Below, piece by piece: positions 51,891 to 61,386 of a DNA stretch of 64,000 nt. This DNA is from an uncultured Rubripirellula sp. (lineage in GTDB: Bacteria; Planctomycetota; Planctomycetia; Pirellulales; Pirellulaceae): assembly GCA_938075415.1 (NCBI GenBank), contig CALJHC010000009.1, positions 1 through 64,000 on the forward strand. Reading direction: 5' to 3'. Positions within the stretch are counted from its first letter, which is position 1. Every line of letters begins with the position of its first letter. The notes beneath the pieces were generated by a model that had not been told where the DNA came from, searched no databases, and worked only from the letters and a program-made list of their open reading frames with translations. The translations under genes and the position numbers were made by a program.

Positions 51891-53813
51891 ATGCGTTTCA
51901 AGCCAATGCTTCCATCATCGTTTCATCTTCGAGGGCTCGCTCGTTGTGATTCTTTCATCACACGTGTTGCGGTTGGGGTGACTTTAGCGATTACCACGCA
52001 GCTGGCTGTCGCCGAAGACAGCGAAATGCCCGGTGCGCCGCGATTGCTTCCCTCGGACACCCTTGCCTACATACGTCTTGATAATGCGGAAAGATTCCGA
52101 GACGACTTTTCGGCTTCTTCCGTCGGTCAGATGCTTGACGACCCTGCGTTAAAGCCGATGGCCAGTGATGTCTACCAAATGGCTTCAGAACTATTCGAGC
52201 AAGTCGGGACAGTGCTGGAGGTGAGCCTTGATGAAATGCTTGCCATTCCTCAGGGGCAGGTTGCGATTGCAATGATGCCCGGAAATCTTTCGGAATACCA
52301 AGAGGAATTGGCAGCGGAGGAGGACGAGGATGAATCGCCTGAAGCGATTCGACGACGTCTGGCAAGAAAGCGTCGAGCGCAAAATTCCATCGCTGGTGTG
52401 TTCCTGATGGAGTCGGGGGACAACGTGGATACTCTAATGGGACTGCTCGAAAAACTTGAGTCGCAAATGACCAGAGGGGGTTACATCAAACGCACGGCAA
52501 AGATGGGTGATACCACCATCAACAAGCTGATGCCGCCCAGGCCAGGTCGCCCTGAAATTGAGCATTTTGAAAGAGATGGCACGGTTGTTTTCGGAGTCGG
52601 TTACAACACCGCAGCTAAAGTGTTGGAGCATTGGACCGATCGCAGTGAAGAGGAAACGCTTGCTGAGCGAAGTGACTTCGTTTCGATCATGTCCCGTTGC
52701 GTGGGTGCCGAGTCGACGCGACCCCAATTGACGTTCTTTGTTGATCCCTACAGCATCGCGGAACGACTTGTGGCACGCGCCGGTGGTGGTGCAACATTTG
52801 TTTGGCCAATCGTTGAGCAGTTGGGCGCCTCAAAAATTCGAGGGCTCGGCGGAAGTCAATTCAGTGGTGGAGAAACCTTTGAATCCATCTTTCACATGCA
52901 CGTTCTGGTCGATCCTCCACGTGACGGATTACTTGGGGTCCTGCGTCCGGAAACAGGTGATACCGCACCACCGAAGTGGGTTCCCGCAGATGTTGCGTCC
53001 TACACGTCCGTTCACTGGGATTTCGAAACCACTTACGACAATCTAGATAAAGTGGTGGCGCAGTTTGCAGGGGATGGTCCCATGAAACGCTTTGTTGAAG
53101 GTCCCGCGGAGCAGGATTTTGGCATCTCCATTCGGGAGGACCTTCTCGAAAACCTAACGGGTCGGTACGTCGGTGCTGGATGGATTGAACCAAGCGCGAG
53201 GCTTAACAGCCAAACCAGCGCACAAGCTTTGGAAATCAAGGACAGTTTAAAGGCAAAAAATCTCGTCGCAAAGTTTCGAGAGCGGAGACCCAATGACCTC
53301 ACTGTCGAGACCATTGGCGGCACGGTTGTCTATTTTGGAAGGAATTCCAATGGCGGAAATCTGCCAGAAAACTTTCGACGGCCTGAACCGGGCTTCATGA
53401 TTCTCGGTGACTGGCTCATTTTTAGTGATAGCCGTGAAATGCTAACCAGAGTCACAAGAGCAAATCTTGAATCCTTGCCTCGATTGTTAAATGTTGCTGA
53501 GTTTGAATTGGTAACCAGTGAACTTGGTGGCAAGTTGGACGGAGAAAAACCATTTCTGGTTTCTTTCCTGCGTGGTGCAGAATACATGAAACAGGTTTAC
53601 GATCTTGCCAAGTCACCCAACACGCGTGGAATGATTCGTCAGGCGGGACAAAATAACGCGTTTGCAGGTAAGATCGCCGCAATGCTCGAACGCAATCAGA
53701 TGCCCGAATTCGAAAAATTTGAAAAGTATTTCGCGCCCTCGGGAACGTTTGCCTATGACGAACCGTCGGGTATGCATTTTGGCAGCTTTACGCTCAGAGC
53801 TGACGAAGAGTAA
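51891..53813 (+). CDS. Large secreted protein of unknown function
   Basis: A 640-residue exported protein. The signal peptide is near 30-47 (VAVGVTLAITTQLAVA|ED). The mature part begins with RLLPSDTLAYIRLDNAERF, like the planctomycete secreted proteins often annotated as DUF3352-like. A charged acidic-then-basic patch (about residues 142-165) splits the N-terminal half. No catalytic motif is seen. ATG 51891 is chosen because the signal peptide begins soon after. The gene ends in a 17-bp duplication that contains the stop codon. Confidence 0.75.
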   Translation: MRFKPMLPSSFHLRGLARCDSFITRVAVGVTLAITTQLAVAEDSEMPGAPRLLPSDTLAYIRLDNAERFRDDFSASSVGQMLDDPALKPMASDVYQMASELFEQVGTVLEVSLDEMLAIPQGQVAIAMMPGNLSEYQEELAAEEDEDESPEAIRRRLARKRRAQNSIAGVFLMESGDNVDTLMGLLEKLESQMTRGGYIKRTAKMGDTTINKLMPPRPGRPEIEHFERDGTVVFGVGYNTAAKVLEHWTDRSEEETLAERSDFVSIMSRCVGAESTRPQLTFFVDPYSIAERLVARAGGGATFVWPIVEQLGASKIRGLGGSQFSGGETFESIFHMHVLVDPPRDGLLGVLRPETGDTAPPKWVPADVASYTSVHWDFETTYDNLDKVVAQFAGDGPMKRFVEGPAEQDFGISIREDLLENLTGRYVGAGWIEPSARLNSQTSAQALEIKDSLKAKNLVAKFRERRPNDLTVETIGGTVVYFGRNSNGGNLPENFRRPEPGFMILGDWLIFSDSREMLTRVTRANLESLPRLLNVAEFELVTSELGGKLDGEKPFLVSFLRGAEYMKQVYDLAKSPNTRGMIRQAGQNNAFAGKIAAMLERNQMPEFEKFEKYFAPSGTFAYDEPSGMHFGSFTLRADEE

Positions 53814-53829
53814 GAGCTGACGAAGAGCA
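53796..53829. repeat. 17-bp direct duplication across a stop codon
   Basis: AGAGCTGACGAAGAGTA (53796-53812) and AGAGCTGACGAAGAGCA (53813-53829) differ by one base; the first contains the TAA of the large secreted protein. Confidence 0.85.
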
Positions 53830-54398
53830 GGGGTGCTTGGCCGAACGCAATGAAAGCAGGTGCTGGGGTTCGAAATCAGCTGGAGCCAACTACTTCGTTG
53901 TGATTTTGAACCGTTGCTGGGAACCCGCTGCAGAGGACCGGTTGCGTTAACGAATTCTAGCGAGCGAACTGAAAAGCTGAATTTCCGCTGGCTCTCAAGG
54001 ATTGCTTGGATGACACAGTTTGATGCGCCCTCGGCAAAGCAACCGATTCGAGATTCCTGGCACTTCAATTCCTCAGCGGACTGAACCGAACCACGGAAGC
54101 GTTGGAAAAGAGCTTTGCTTGGAAGCAATCTGTCAGGCTGCGTGGGCAATGGTCGCCCACGCATCCTTGGCTTGGGTGGATCGCATGACGGTTTTTGAAA
54201 CTCAGTCGATCGATTGTGTTGGCGGCCAAAGCAACCGGGTGAAAGGAATGAACCAGTTTGTTGCTTTCTTTTGCCGGGTCTCGCAAAGCTTGATCTGGCA
54301 TCTCAGTGCTTCACGGTTCCTACGGCAATGACCGAGAGAGCCGTTCAATTTTGTTGACCTCGCCGAGATGGTTTAACCCTGAGGTGCGTCGACGCTGG
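53814..54398. other. Convergent gap
   Basis: No gene or terminator is supported in these 585 bases apart from the second half of the 17-bp duplication. Confidence 0.4.
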
Positions 54399-55577
54399 CT
54401 ACTCATGTTGAAATAGCACGCAGATTGGATTTGGCACATTCACGCATTGGCGGTTGTAAGTTAACTCCCCCGTCGTACCGCTTACCTCGAACGTTGCCAA
54501 GGTATTCGAATCCTGTCCCGCGGCGATCAGCCAATGGGCCGAAGGGTTCAAATTGAAATTTCGCGGTGTTGCACCGCGGACATTCTCCAATTCCACCACG
54601 CTGAGTTGGCCCGATTTGTCATTCACACTGAAAACCGTGATGGTGTCATGACCTCGATTCGCCGAGTAGATAAAGCGACCGTTGGGGTGAACTCGGATTT
54701 CGGAAGCACTCTTGAATTTTTCCTTCTCCAGTAATTCTCGAGCAACGGTCGGGATCGTTTGTTTAGGCGTCATGGTTCCCAACTTTGCATCATAGTCAAA
54801 CACGGTCACGCTCAACGCCAACTCGTTGAGAACATAGATCCATCGACCGTTTGGATGAAACTTCATATGCCGCGGGCCGCCACCGGGTGGAACAATACCC
54901 GCTCCGTGCCGCTCTAAAACCGCATTTTCCGAGTCCACCTTATAGATCACGACCTGATCCAAGCCCAGATCCGGAACAAACGCAAAGCGTTGATCTGGTG
55001 AAAATCCAACCCAGTGCGCGTGTGGAGCGTTCTGGCGACCTTCGACCACGCCACTTCCACCCTCGTGTTTGATTCGTCCTGTCTGCTCGATCAAATCACC
55101 GGTTGGTGACAATCGATACGAAGCCACAGAGCCGCCACCGTACTGCGCCGTTAAAAGCAAGCTGGCATCGTGATTGACCGCGACATGCGCGGCACCTCCA
55201 TCGCCAATCGGTACGTGTGTGCTGAGACGGAGGCTGACTTCTTTGGCGTTGCGTTCAATCTGATAGGCAATGACCGATGGCACCTCGTTTAGCGTCGCGA
55301 CGGCATAAAGTTTTTGCCCAGTCGGATGCATTGCGAGGAAACCAGGCCCACTCGCTTCCGCCACCAATTTCACTTCACCCAATCGCCCGGTGGCCTGATT
55401 CAGTTGGCAGTGGTAGATGCCCTTGCTGGCTTTTGAACGTCCAGTGCCAATCCAAACATCAATGGTTTCGTTGTTGGATTGGGCCACCGATGGTGAGGTT
55501 TCGATCATTGAACTCACAAAGATTAAAAAGCAAATGCCGAGTTGGCGAATTGGATTTCCGAAAAGTACTCCGTACAT
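54399..55577 (-). CDS. Exported lactonase-family seven-bladed beta-propeller protein
   Basis: A 392-residue protein of the 6-phosphogluconolactonase (YbhE/Pgl) propeller family. A signal peptide ends near SVAQ|SN, so it is exported, unlike the cytoplasmic Pgl. The blades repeat motifs such as GPGFLAMHPTGQKLYAVA, APHAHWVGFSPDQRFAFVPDLG, GPRHMKFHPNGRWIYVLNEL and EIRVHPNGRFIYSANRGHDT. Pgl opens 6-phosphogluconolactone, but exported paralogues may act on other lactones. ATG 55577 has GGAG 7 bases upstream; the frame is open to TTG 55595. Confidence 0.87.
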   Translation of the reverse strand: MYGVLFGNPIRQLGICFLIFVSSMIETSPSVAQSNNETIDVWIGTGRSKASKGIYHCQLNQATGRLGEVKLVAEASGPGFLAMHPTGQKLYAVATLNEVPSVIAYQIERNAKEVSLRLSTHVPIGDGGAAHVAVNHDASLLLTAQYGGGSVASYRLSPTGDLIEQTGRIKHEGGSGVVEGRQNAPHAHWVGFSPDQRFAFVPDLGLDQVVIYKVDSENAVLERHGAGIVPPGGGPRHMKFHPNGRWIYVLNELALSVTVFDYDAKLGTMTPKQTIPTVARELLEKEKFKSASEIRVHPNGRFIYSANRGHDTITVFSVNDKSGQLSVVELENVRGATPRNFNLNPSAHWLIAAGQDSNTLATFEVSGTTGELTYNRQCVNVPNPICVLFQHE

Positions 55578-56164
55578 AAAATCACTCCAAGGCAATGAGG
55601 TGCACGCGAGAAAAGCGGCTGGGTTAACTAATCAGACGGCTCTCAAGCATGACGCATGAAGCTAGCCAACTGCAAGCGGCCATTGTGCTGAGTCTGGGGG
55701 TTTATAGCGAGCCTTTTTACGATTCCTTGGAGCGATCCGTTGAATTTACTCCCAGCACAACAAGAATCAGCCTGATACTCGAACCGCGGCAGTGTGTTCG
55801 CTTCTTCTTGATCGATTCCCTGACTCGCGATCAACACGCATGCGGCTAAACCAATAAATAATGGATAGGCAAACCAGCACACGGATCTGATGACAGATAA
55901 AGACAAGGTTAGGGTTGTGATGGCTCAGCAAACTGGACCCTCAGGTAAAAAACGGCTTCAAGTTCCTGGCAGTTCACCATGTGTCACAAGCCGGCAATCG
56001 CTTTCAGCGGTATCGCTAGACAATCCCGTGACGCTTCTCGGTTTGGATCTTTGATCTCGCGTCAGGACGATTGTTTAGCCCACTTTCCAAGGTCGTTAGC
56101 TGTCGTTGTCGTGAGTTGTCGTTGATGCACTTCGGGGCGGAGTAATCTTGCGTTGGAATGAGGC
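55578..56164. other. Gap between the lactonase gene and the candidate structured RNA
   Basis: A minus-strand frame at 55643-55906 (87 codons, TTG start, one hydrophobic segment followed by a Cys pair) could be a small membrane protein but has no further support. It is not called as a gene. Otherwise nothing is seen. Confidence 0.35.
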
Positions 56165-56211
56165 AATAAAAAAACCCGCTTGCCGAGACCAAGGTTATCT
56201 CGACAAACGGG
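56165..56211 (-). terminator. Strong intrinsic terminator of the candidate RNA
   Basis: A 14-bp stem (56198-56211 with 56175-56188 on the minus strand) with two G-U pairs, no mismatch, and a 9-base loop is followed by seven T (56168-56174). Confidence 0.93.
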
Positions 56212-56432
56212 GCTGATTTCTCGCTATCAAAAGATGGCGAGTGGGGTGGCCTTGCCGAAGCAACGGCCCGCCGACAGTTCTACGGGTTACCACCCCGTTG
56301 GCTAGTACAGCTAATTTCCACTTGCTCACCTCCTTTCAAATAGGTCCGGTGCACCTCTATCCGGCTGCCAACCAGAATGGATCGAGGCCCACGCTAAAAC
56401 AGTCAGACGCGATGCGTCATCACGTCACGGCA
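56168..56432 (-). ncRNA. Candidate structured RNA of about 265 nt, family not recognised
   Basis: Between a sigma70-like promoter and a strong terminator, the minus strand can form many helices: an 8-bp 5' hairpin (56407-56427), a long-range helix GTTGGC/GCCAAC (56367-56372 with 56297-56302, plus AGC/GCT), CCGG/CCGG (56361-56364 with 56346-56349), a pair of competing stems around 56290-56296, a C(UUCG)G-capped hairpin (56252-56263) and an 8-bp hairpin with one mismatch (56221-56240). A 12-base tract GAAAGGAGGTGA (56326-56337) is complementary to the usual 16S rRNA 3' end. A short reading frame after it is possible. It does not show the conserved cores of SRP, tmRNA, RNase P or 6S RNA. Confidence 0.6.
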
Positions 56433-56438
56433 CTCTCA

Positions 56439-56467
56439 TTATCTCCGCTTGCCAAGTGGCAATCAAG
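56439..56467 (-). promoter_or_regulatory. Sigma70-like promoter for the candidate RNA
   Basis: On the minus strand the -35 element is TTGATT (56462-56467), the spacer is exactly 17 bases and the -10 element is GATAAT (56439-56444). Transcription would start near 56432, just before the first hairpin. Confidence 0.65.
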
Positions 56468-56668
56468 AGATTTTCCGAGATGCAAATAAGACGCAGGAGG
56501 CTGTGGTTCGGTTCGTGAAAAAGACCGTCAATGAGGAGAAAAGTTGGTCGAAGTTGAAGGAAACGACTTTTGGCGAGCCGATCAACAGGAGTCCGATGCA
56601 AGCCGGGGTGATCAGGTCAGGGACCAAGGTGATTTGTCGAACGCCAGAATACGGGAACTTCCCTTGAT

Positions 56669-59410
56669 TCAGCGTGGTAAATTATTGTCGTCAATCGCCG
56701 GGGTGATTGGACGAAAAGGGAGGGGCGAATTTTCGTTCGGTTCCCAAATTCTCAGTTCGACCTCATCGATCATTGCCTCACCAGCTCCGATGATTTCAAA
56801 CATGACTTTCACTTCGCCATCATTTTCTGCTTGGCGATAAAGTCGAACTGGAGTCCAGTCGGGTCGGCCCCGAACCAGGACACCTAGTTCTTGACCGCAA
56901 ATGGTGTCGTAAACCAAAACACCTTGATGCGGTCCACCGAATCCGATGGTTTTGACCCAAGCATCGATACGAATTGCTTTACCCGCCTGAACCCGTACTG
57001 AGGGGCTTTGTATATGCACCACGGTGCCCTCATAGCCTCCCCGAAGCGGATCATCTTTGAGGGAAACGACGCTCGCGCGTAAAGCGCCTGAGCCAGCGAG
57101 AGTGCTTCGGGTGACTTGATCCACCGAGCATTCCGCTCGGTCAAGTAATCTTTTGCCAACTTCCCATCTTCCCTCACCAAAAAATGCAGCCTCGTCCAAC
57201 GATCCACTTGCCAAGCGATTTTTTCCCCAACGATCATCGTTCATCAAAGGGTACCAGAAGGTTTGTATCTCGGTTGCTCCAATCGCAACTGGTGGGCAAC
57301 TTGTCAGACGCGGCCAATTCGGCATCAATGCCTCCGCAAGTTGCCAGTCACTTCGCAGGATCCAGGCATCAGCACGTCTTGCCATTCTGATTGAAGATCC
57401 TAAATCTCCGGCACGAAAGAGTGGTTCTGCATCGTCAAGGGTCCGCTCAGCGACGCCGACCAGGTTGGAAACCTGCCCTTGAGGTAACACTCCCATCGAG
57501 GTTGCTGATACCCAGCGACTGCGAGAACGCTGCAATGAGTCGTTGACAAGTTGCCAACGGTCCAAGGTTGCTTGTCTGGCAAATCGTCCAGCGGATGCCG
57601 CGAATTGCCCACCAACTCGAGGGTCGCTACTAAGACACAGGATTTCCGTCGCATCCGGAGAGACGATTTGTAAACGCGGACCGGTTTCGGTCATCTCGGG
57701 TGTCAGCCTTTCGGCAGAAAAATGCGTCAAACGCCAAAGTGTCTTGTTGGCGTCAGCAGGTGTTAATTGCAGTTCTAACGTTTGACCATCACCGGCTAGA
57801 ATCTCGGAACCTCTGGAAATCTCAGAAGTGAAGATCAAAAGATCCGAGCTGCCGTTGGAAAGACGACTGCAACGATAATTTCCGTCGGAGATGGTTGGCG
57901 GGGAGGCAGGCTTTGCTGTGGAAACCCAAGGTGCAATCATTGCAATCATTCGATTGATGTAGCTCAATGCCATGGCGCGCTGGCTGTCGATCGGGCGCCC
58001 CGAGGAGAGTTGTCGTGTCGAGCGAAAAAGGATGGCAGCAGGAACAACCTCCAAAGATCTCATGGTTTGCAGCCACATCGAATGCCAATGAAATCCATCC
58101 GGACGCGGGACACCGACGGCATCCGCAATGACATGCGATTGTCGCAAAAGCGATTCCGGTGGCATGCTTGTGACACCGATTGCGTTGGCGGTTCGATTCC
58201 CGATCTTTCGACGTACCTCAATCATCTCAGTGACTTCCTCACTCGCCCTGAGGGATCGAACTCGTGGTGGAAGGTCGTCAATGACACCGTCTAGCAGTTT
58301 TGCATAGGTCGGCCATGATTCAGCTGGTGCTCCGAGCAGCGGTCGTCTCCAGCGAGTTGGCATCAATCGCAGCCTTTGAACCAATTGTTGTGTTTCCTGC
58401 GTCCGGCGACTGTCAAGAACTTCACGTGAACCCAGGTACCAACCAGCGACTGGATCTAGCAAGGATTGCAATGCGGGATCTGGCGCCGACGGAGGCGGCG
58501 CATATACTTGAATCCTTGTCTGAATCGCCTCTCGAAGCAGGTTGGCGTCAGGTGGATCGTTGAGAAGAACAGCGTCAAAGCCGAGCGAGCGAACCCAGGC
58601 CAGCGGCTCGCCATTGTGCTGCAAAATCCGGGTGACCGTATCGGAGGGGAATGGTGAAAGGAATTCTTGTTGTTGCGACTTACCCTCTACCAAGGGCTCT
58701 GACATTAACCGGGAGAGCGATGGGGTCTCATTTTCTCCTCTCTGGTCGCCCACCGGGATCAAGCCATCGACCCGCAATTCGTCTATCCTGATTGCCGACT
58801 TGCCTGGTCCGGAATAGGCATTGATCACGATCGCATCGACATACGAGTCCGAAAGGTCAGCGGCGACTCCATATTCACTTCTTAATGAGACATGTTTAAG
58901 ACGCAGGGGTTTCTCAATCAAACCGACTCCAATGGCGGCAAACTCGCCCGCTGACTGATACGAAGCTCCATAGACCGTCACGGAGACGGGTTTTTTGGTG
59001 GCGGGATCTTTGAGGTAAGGGAAGCGGATTCGGAATCCGATGCTCGCACCGGGACGTGCACTCATCACCTTCACATTCGCCGTCAAGTCGTCAAGCGGCA
59101 AAACCGGCTCGATCAGGTAGACGAATTTTGCTTCGGTTCCATTGGATGCTGTGAAGTGAATCGACTCACAGGCGCCTCCTGCTACTCCACCAGTGATCAG
59201 GTGACTTTGTTTTGTTATCCGTGCATCACAATCGGAAGTCGCAAGGTGCCAACGTGGTGGATGCGTATCGAGTGCATCATACAACTGTCCAGCCACCGGC
59301 GACGCAAACCAACCACTCGCTATCGCCAGCAAGCACCAAGTAAAAGGTAAGCTTTGCCAAGCCGTCGCATCCGCCTTGCCTTTTCGATTTGTCGTCCGTT
59401 CGGTTCGCAT
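56669..59410 (-). CDS. Large secreted protein of unknown function
   Basis: A 913-residue exported protein. The signal peptide ends PVAG|QL. An N-terminal beta-rich region resembles carbohydrate-binding sandwiches (about 50-230). A middle part with LAWVRSLGFDAVLLNDPPDA and LDPVAGWYLG has the look of a TIM-barrel glycosidase-like fold, but I see no catalytic acid pair. A C-terminal jelly-roll-like region (about 790-895: VQAGKAIRIDAWVKTIGFGG and MIDEVELRIWEP) fits a carbohydrate-binding module. ATG 59410 is chosen by the signal peptide; the frame is open to 59560. Its 3' end lies about 200 bases upstream of the candidate RNA promoter on the same strand. Confidence 0.75.
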   Translation of the reverse strand: MRTERTTNRKGKADATAWQSLPFTWCLLAIASGWFASPVAGQLYDALDTHPPRWHLATSDCDARITKQSHLITGGVAGGACESIHFTASNGTEAKFVYLIEPVLPLDDLTANVKVMSARPGASIGFRIRFPYLKDPATKKPVSVTVYGASYQSAGEFAAIGVGLIEKPLRLKHVSLRSEYGVAADLSDSYVDAIVINAYSGPGKSAIRIDELRVDGLIPVGDQRGENETPSLSRLMSEPLVEGKSQQQEFLSPFPSDTVTRILQHNGEPLAWVRSLGFDAVLLNDPPDANLLREAIQTRIQVYAPPPSAPDPALQSLLDPVAGWYLGSREVLDSRRTQETQQLVQRLRLMPTRWRRPLLGAPAESWPTYAKLLDGVIDDLPPRVRSLRASEEVTEMIEVRRKIGNRTANAIGVTSMPPESLLRQSHVIADAVGVPRPDGFHWHSMWLQTMRSLEVVPAAILFRSTRQLSSGRPIDSQRAMALSYINRMIAMIAPWVSTAKPASPPTISDGNYRCSRLSNGSSDLLIFTSEISRGSEILAGDGQTLELQLTPADANKTLWRLTHFSAERLTPEMTETGPRLQIVSPDATEILCLSSDPRVGGQFAASAGRFARQATLDRWQLVNDSLQRSRSRWVSATSMGVLPQGQVSNLVGVAERTLDDAEPLFRAGDLGSSIRMARRADAWILRSDWQLAEALMPNWPRLTSCPPVAIGATEIQTFWYPLMNDDRWGKNRLASGSLDEAAFFGEGRWEVGKRLLDRAECSVDQVTRSTLAGSGALRASVVSLKDDPLRGGYEGTVVHIQSPSVRVQAGKAIRIDAWVKTIGFGGPHQGVLVYDTICGQELGVLVRGRPDWTPVRLYRQAENDGEVKVMFEIIGAGEAMIDEVELRIWEPNENSPLPFRPITPAIDDNNLPR

Positions 59411-60004
59411 GTTTGTTTGACCAAGTAGATCTATGGCGGAACAATCTCCCTGTATCAGCAATCTCGACTGACCATTGGATAAACGAATGGACCGCGAGCT
59501 TGCTGTCACGCCATCAAGTGGTGGGGTGTAAGAACTTGTTCGTCGATCCAACCGCAACACGGAGTCAATTTCTCAGAATCGCACCCATCCAGTGTGACCA
59601 CTTAATTTCCGAGGGCGTTCACGACAGCCGCGGCATTTTGAGGGTGTATGGATCCAGGTTTGATGATGCTGGAGCGGTTTGAGAGAGTGGTACGCTGCGA
59701 CGCGGGCGGAATGATGTTGAGAAAAAACAACACTTGATGGCTTTGCTCCACCCCAGGTTTTTTGCGAGACAGAGCACCTAAAGTCAATGAATACCATGAT
59801 TTAGCGATCTGAGCCAAGGTGAAAGACGGTTGCAATAATGCAACACTCGTTTTCTGATTGGTTTTAGCTTCAATAATTCCTAAGTCATTGATGTGAAACA
59901 ACTTGCGTTCAAGGGAAGAGCGTGGTGAAGAAGATTCGGCATCGCAGATGCAATGGATGGCCATCGTTATAACCCGCTTAACCGTCCTCACTAAGTTAAT
60001 TGGC
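59411..60004. other. Divergent gap
   Basis: It lies between the large secreted protein gene and the small coiled-coil gene. No clear promoter consensus or structure is seen. Confidence 0.4.
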
Positions 60005-60286
60005 ATGTCCAGCACCATCGGAACATTCAGCAAGATTAATGAAGCTCCCATCGAGATTCAGGAACTGGCACACGCGTTAGAGAGTCTTCCATCGGAGTGC
60101 CATGAGGCGATGGGGCCTGCGATTCAACGAGCGATCGATTGCAGCATTCGTCGTAAACGAATTCTGAATCTGGTTCAGGAAGCACTTGCTCAACTACGGC
60201 TCGATATGAAGTACCTCATCTTCGATCTCGAGGCTACCAGAAGAGAACGAGACGATTACAGGGAGCAAATAGAAAATCAAAGCTAA
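60005..60286 (+). CDS. Small coiled-coil protein of unknown function
   Basis: A 93-residue, almost wholly helical protein: MSSTIGTFSKINEAP, a Glu/Leu/Ala-rich stretch, a Cys-Ser-Arg region, then a basic-to-acidic helix (LVQEALAQLRLDMKYLIFDLEATRRERDDY). Heptad spacing of Leu/Ile suggests a coiled coil, probably an oligomer or partner-binding protein. No signal peptide. ATG 60005 is chosen because the protein-like composition begins there; the frame is open to 59903. The Shine-Dalgarno is weak. It stands alone with large gaps on both sides. Confidence 0.6.
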   Translation: MSSTIGTFSKINEAPIEIQELAHALESLPSECHEAMGPAIQRAIDCSIRRKRILNLVQEALAQLRLDMKYLIFDLEATRRERDDYREQIENQS

Positions 60287-61386
60287 TCGCACACGCGCCA
60301 AACGATGCCTGTGTGCATTTTAAGTCGCTCTTTATCCCGACTCATTTCGAGTGAGTGTTAGAGAGAGAGGGCGGAATTCATCAACGACTTTGTTTTTTTC
60401 CTTTCACATTGAAGGGAATCGGATTGCAGTCATTGTGATTTTCGCGTTACTCGGGGGTCGGGATTGAGCGTCTTTTTAATACAACGAATTCGGCGACTCG
60501 TACCAAAATTCATCAAGATATCTTGGTTGATCTTTGGTCTCACACAGAGAGACGTTTGCGCGAGGTGATGTGCCAGACAAACGTTACTCATGTGGAAGGC
60601 GATTCGATAGAAACAGACGGGGCACTCGAGAGAGGCAGTCAGGGGGAGGAAGCGTGCGGTTGGAATTTGATTCCGATTCGAAACGACTAGGAACGCTGGG
60701 CTGACGAGCAGATAGAAGGTTATAAGGTCGCCATTAGGACGGCAGTAACTGGCTTATCGGTAAAGGGCTTCTCGTGGCTCACCGTTCGTCGTTTCGTTTG
60801 CGCGGTTTCGGCGTTGTTCGGCAAGAAAGAGGATCCGAGCAATGTTGAATTTGATTTGCGATTGGTTGTCGCGTGCCGGATAAAACGCAACCGATCAGAG
60901 AGAGATTGATTGACGGTTAAGAACGATAGTAATTTACCATGGTGTCCATCAGGGCGTCCCGGTATTCCGTTCAATCATCAGCCTGGCAGGACAAGTGGTG
61001 ACGAGTGATTGGGTGCTTGGAAACCGCTAGGGGGTGATGTTTGGAGTCCGCTCCTTAATTGCGCAAAGCTGGCCCGATCTTGCGCTGAAATTGGCATCTG
61101 GATTGACTCCGATTCGGTGTCGTGGGTGATCATTTATCTGAGTGCCAAGAGATGTGAAATTGAAACGTGACCTCTTGCTGGACTGTCTTTTGGTAAAAGA
61201 GGCAGATGGGGCTCGTAGAGCGTCACCAGGCAGAGAAAAATTCACTTGCCACTGACCTAACATCTTGACATCACGGTTGGTCAGCTAGGTGAATTCGAGA
61301 CGGTTTCCGCTGATGTCTACTTCCCAACGAGACTTCTATCCTCCCAACCTTCCGATCTGGATCGAGACACGACGCAAGGGTCAGGC
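60287..61386. other. Large gap
   Basis: In 1,100 bases I see no supported gene, hairpin terminator, repeat array or inverted repeat of note. Short frames have no recognisable features. It must hold the promoter of the DUF1499 gene. Confidence 0.45.

Noticed and set aside
55643..55906. 87-codon minus-strand frame with one hydrophobic segment
   Set aside because: TTG start, no family likeness and no ribosome site; noted in the gap entry but not called as a gene.
56327..56337. CACCTCCTTTC on the plus strand looks like the 3' end of 16S rRNA
   Set aside because: No other 16S sequence surrounds it. The minus strand reading, as a purine tract in the candidate RNA, explains it better.
58185..58205. 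GGTTCGATTCCC resembling a tRNA T-arm
   Set aside because: It lies inside a long coding region and no acceptor or anticodon arm can be formed around it.
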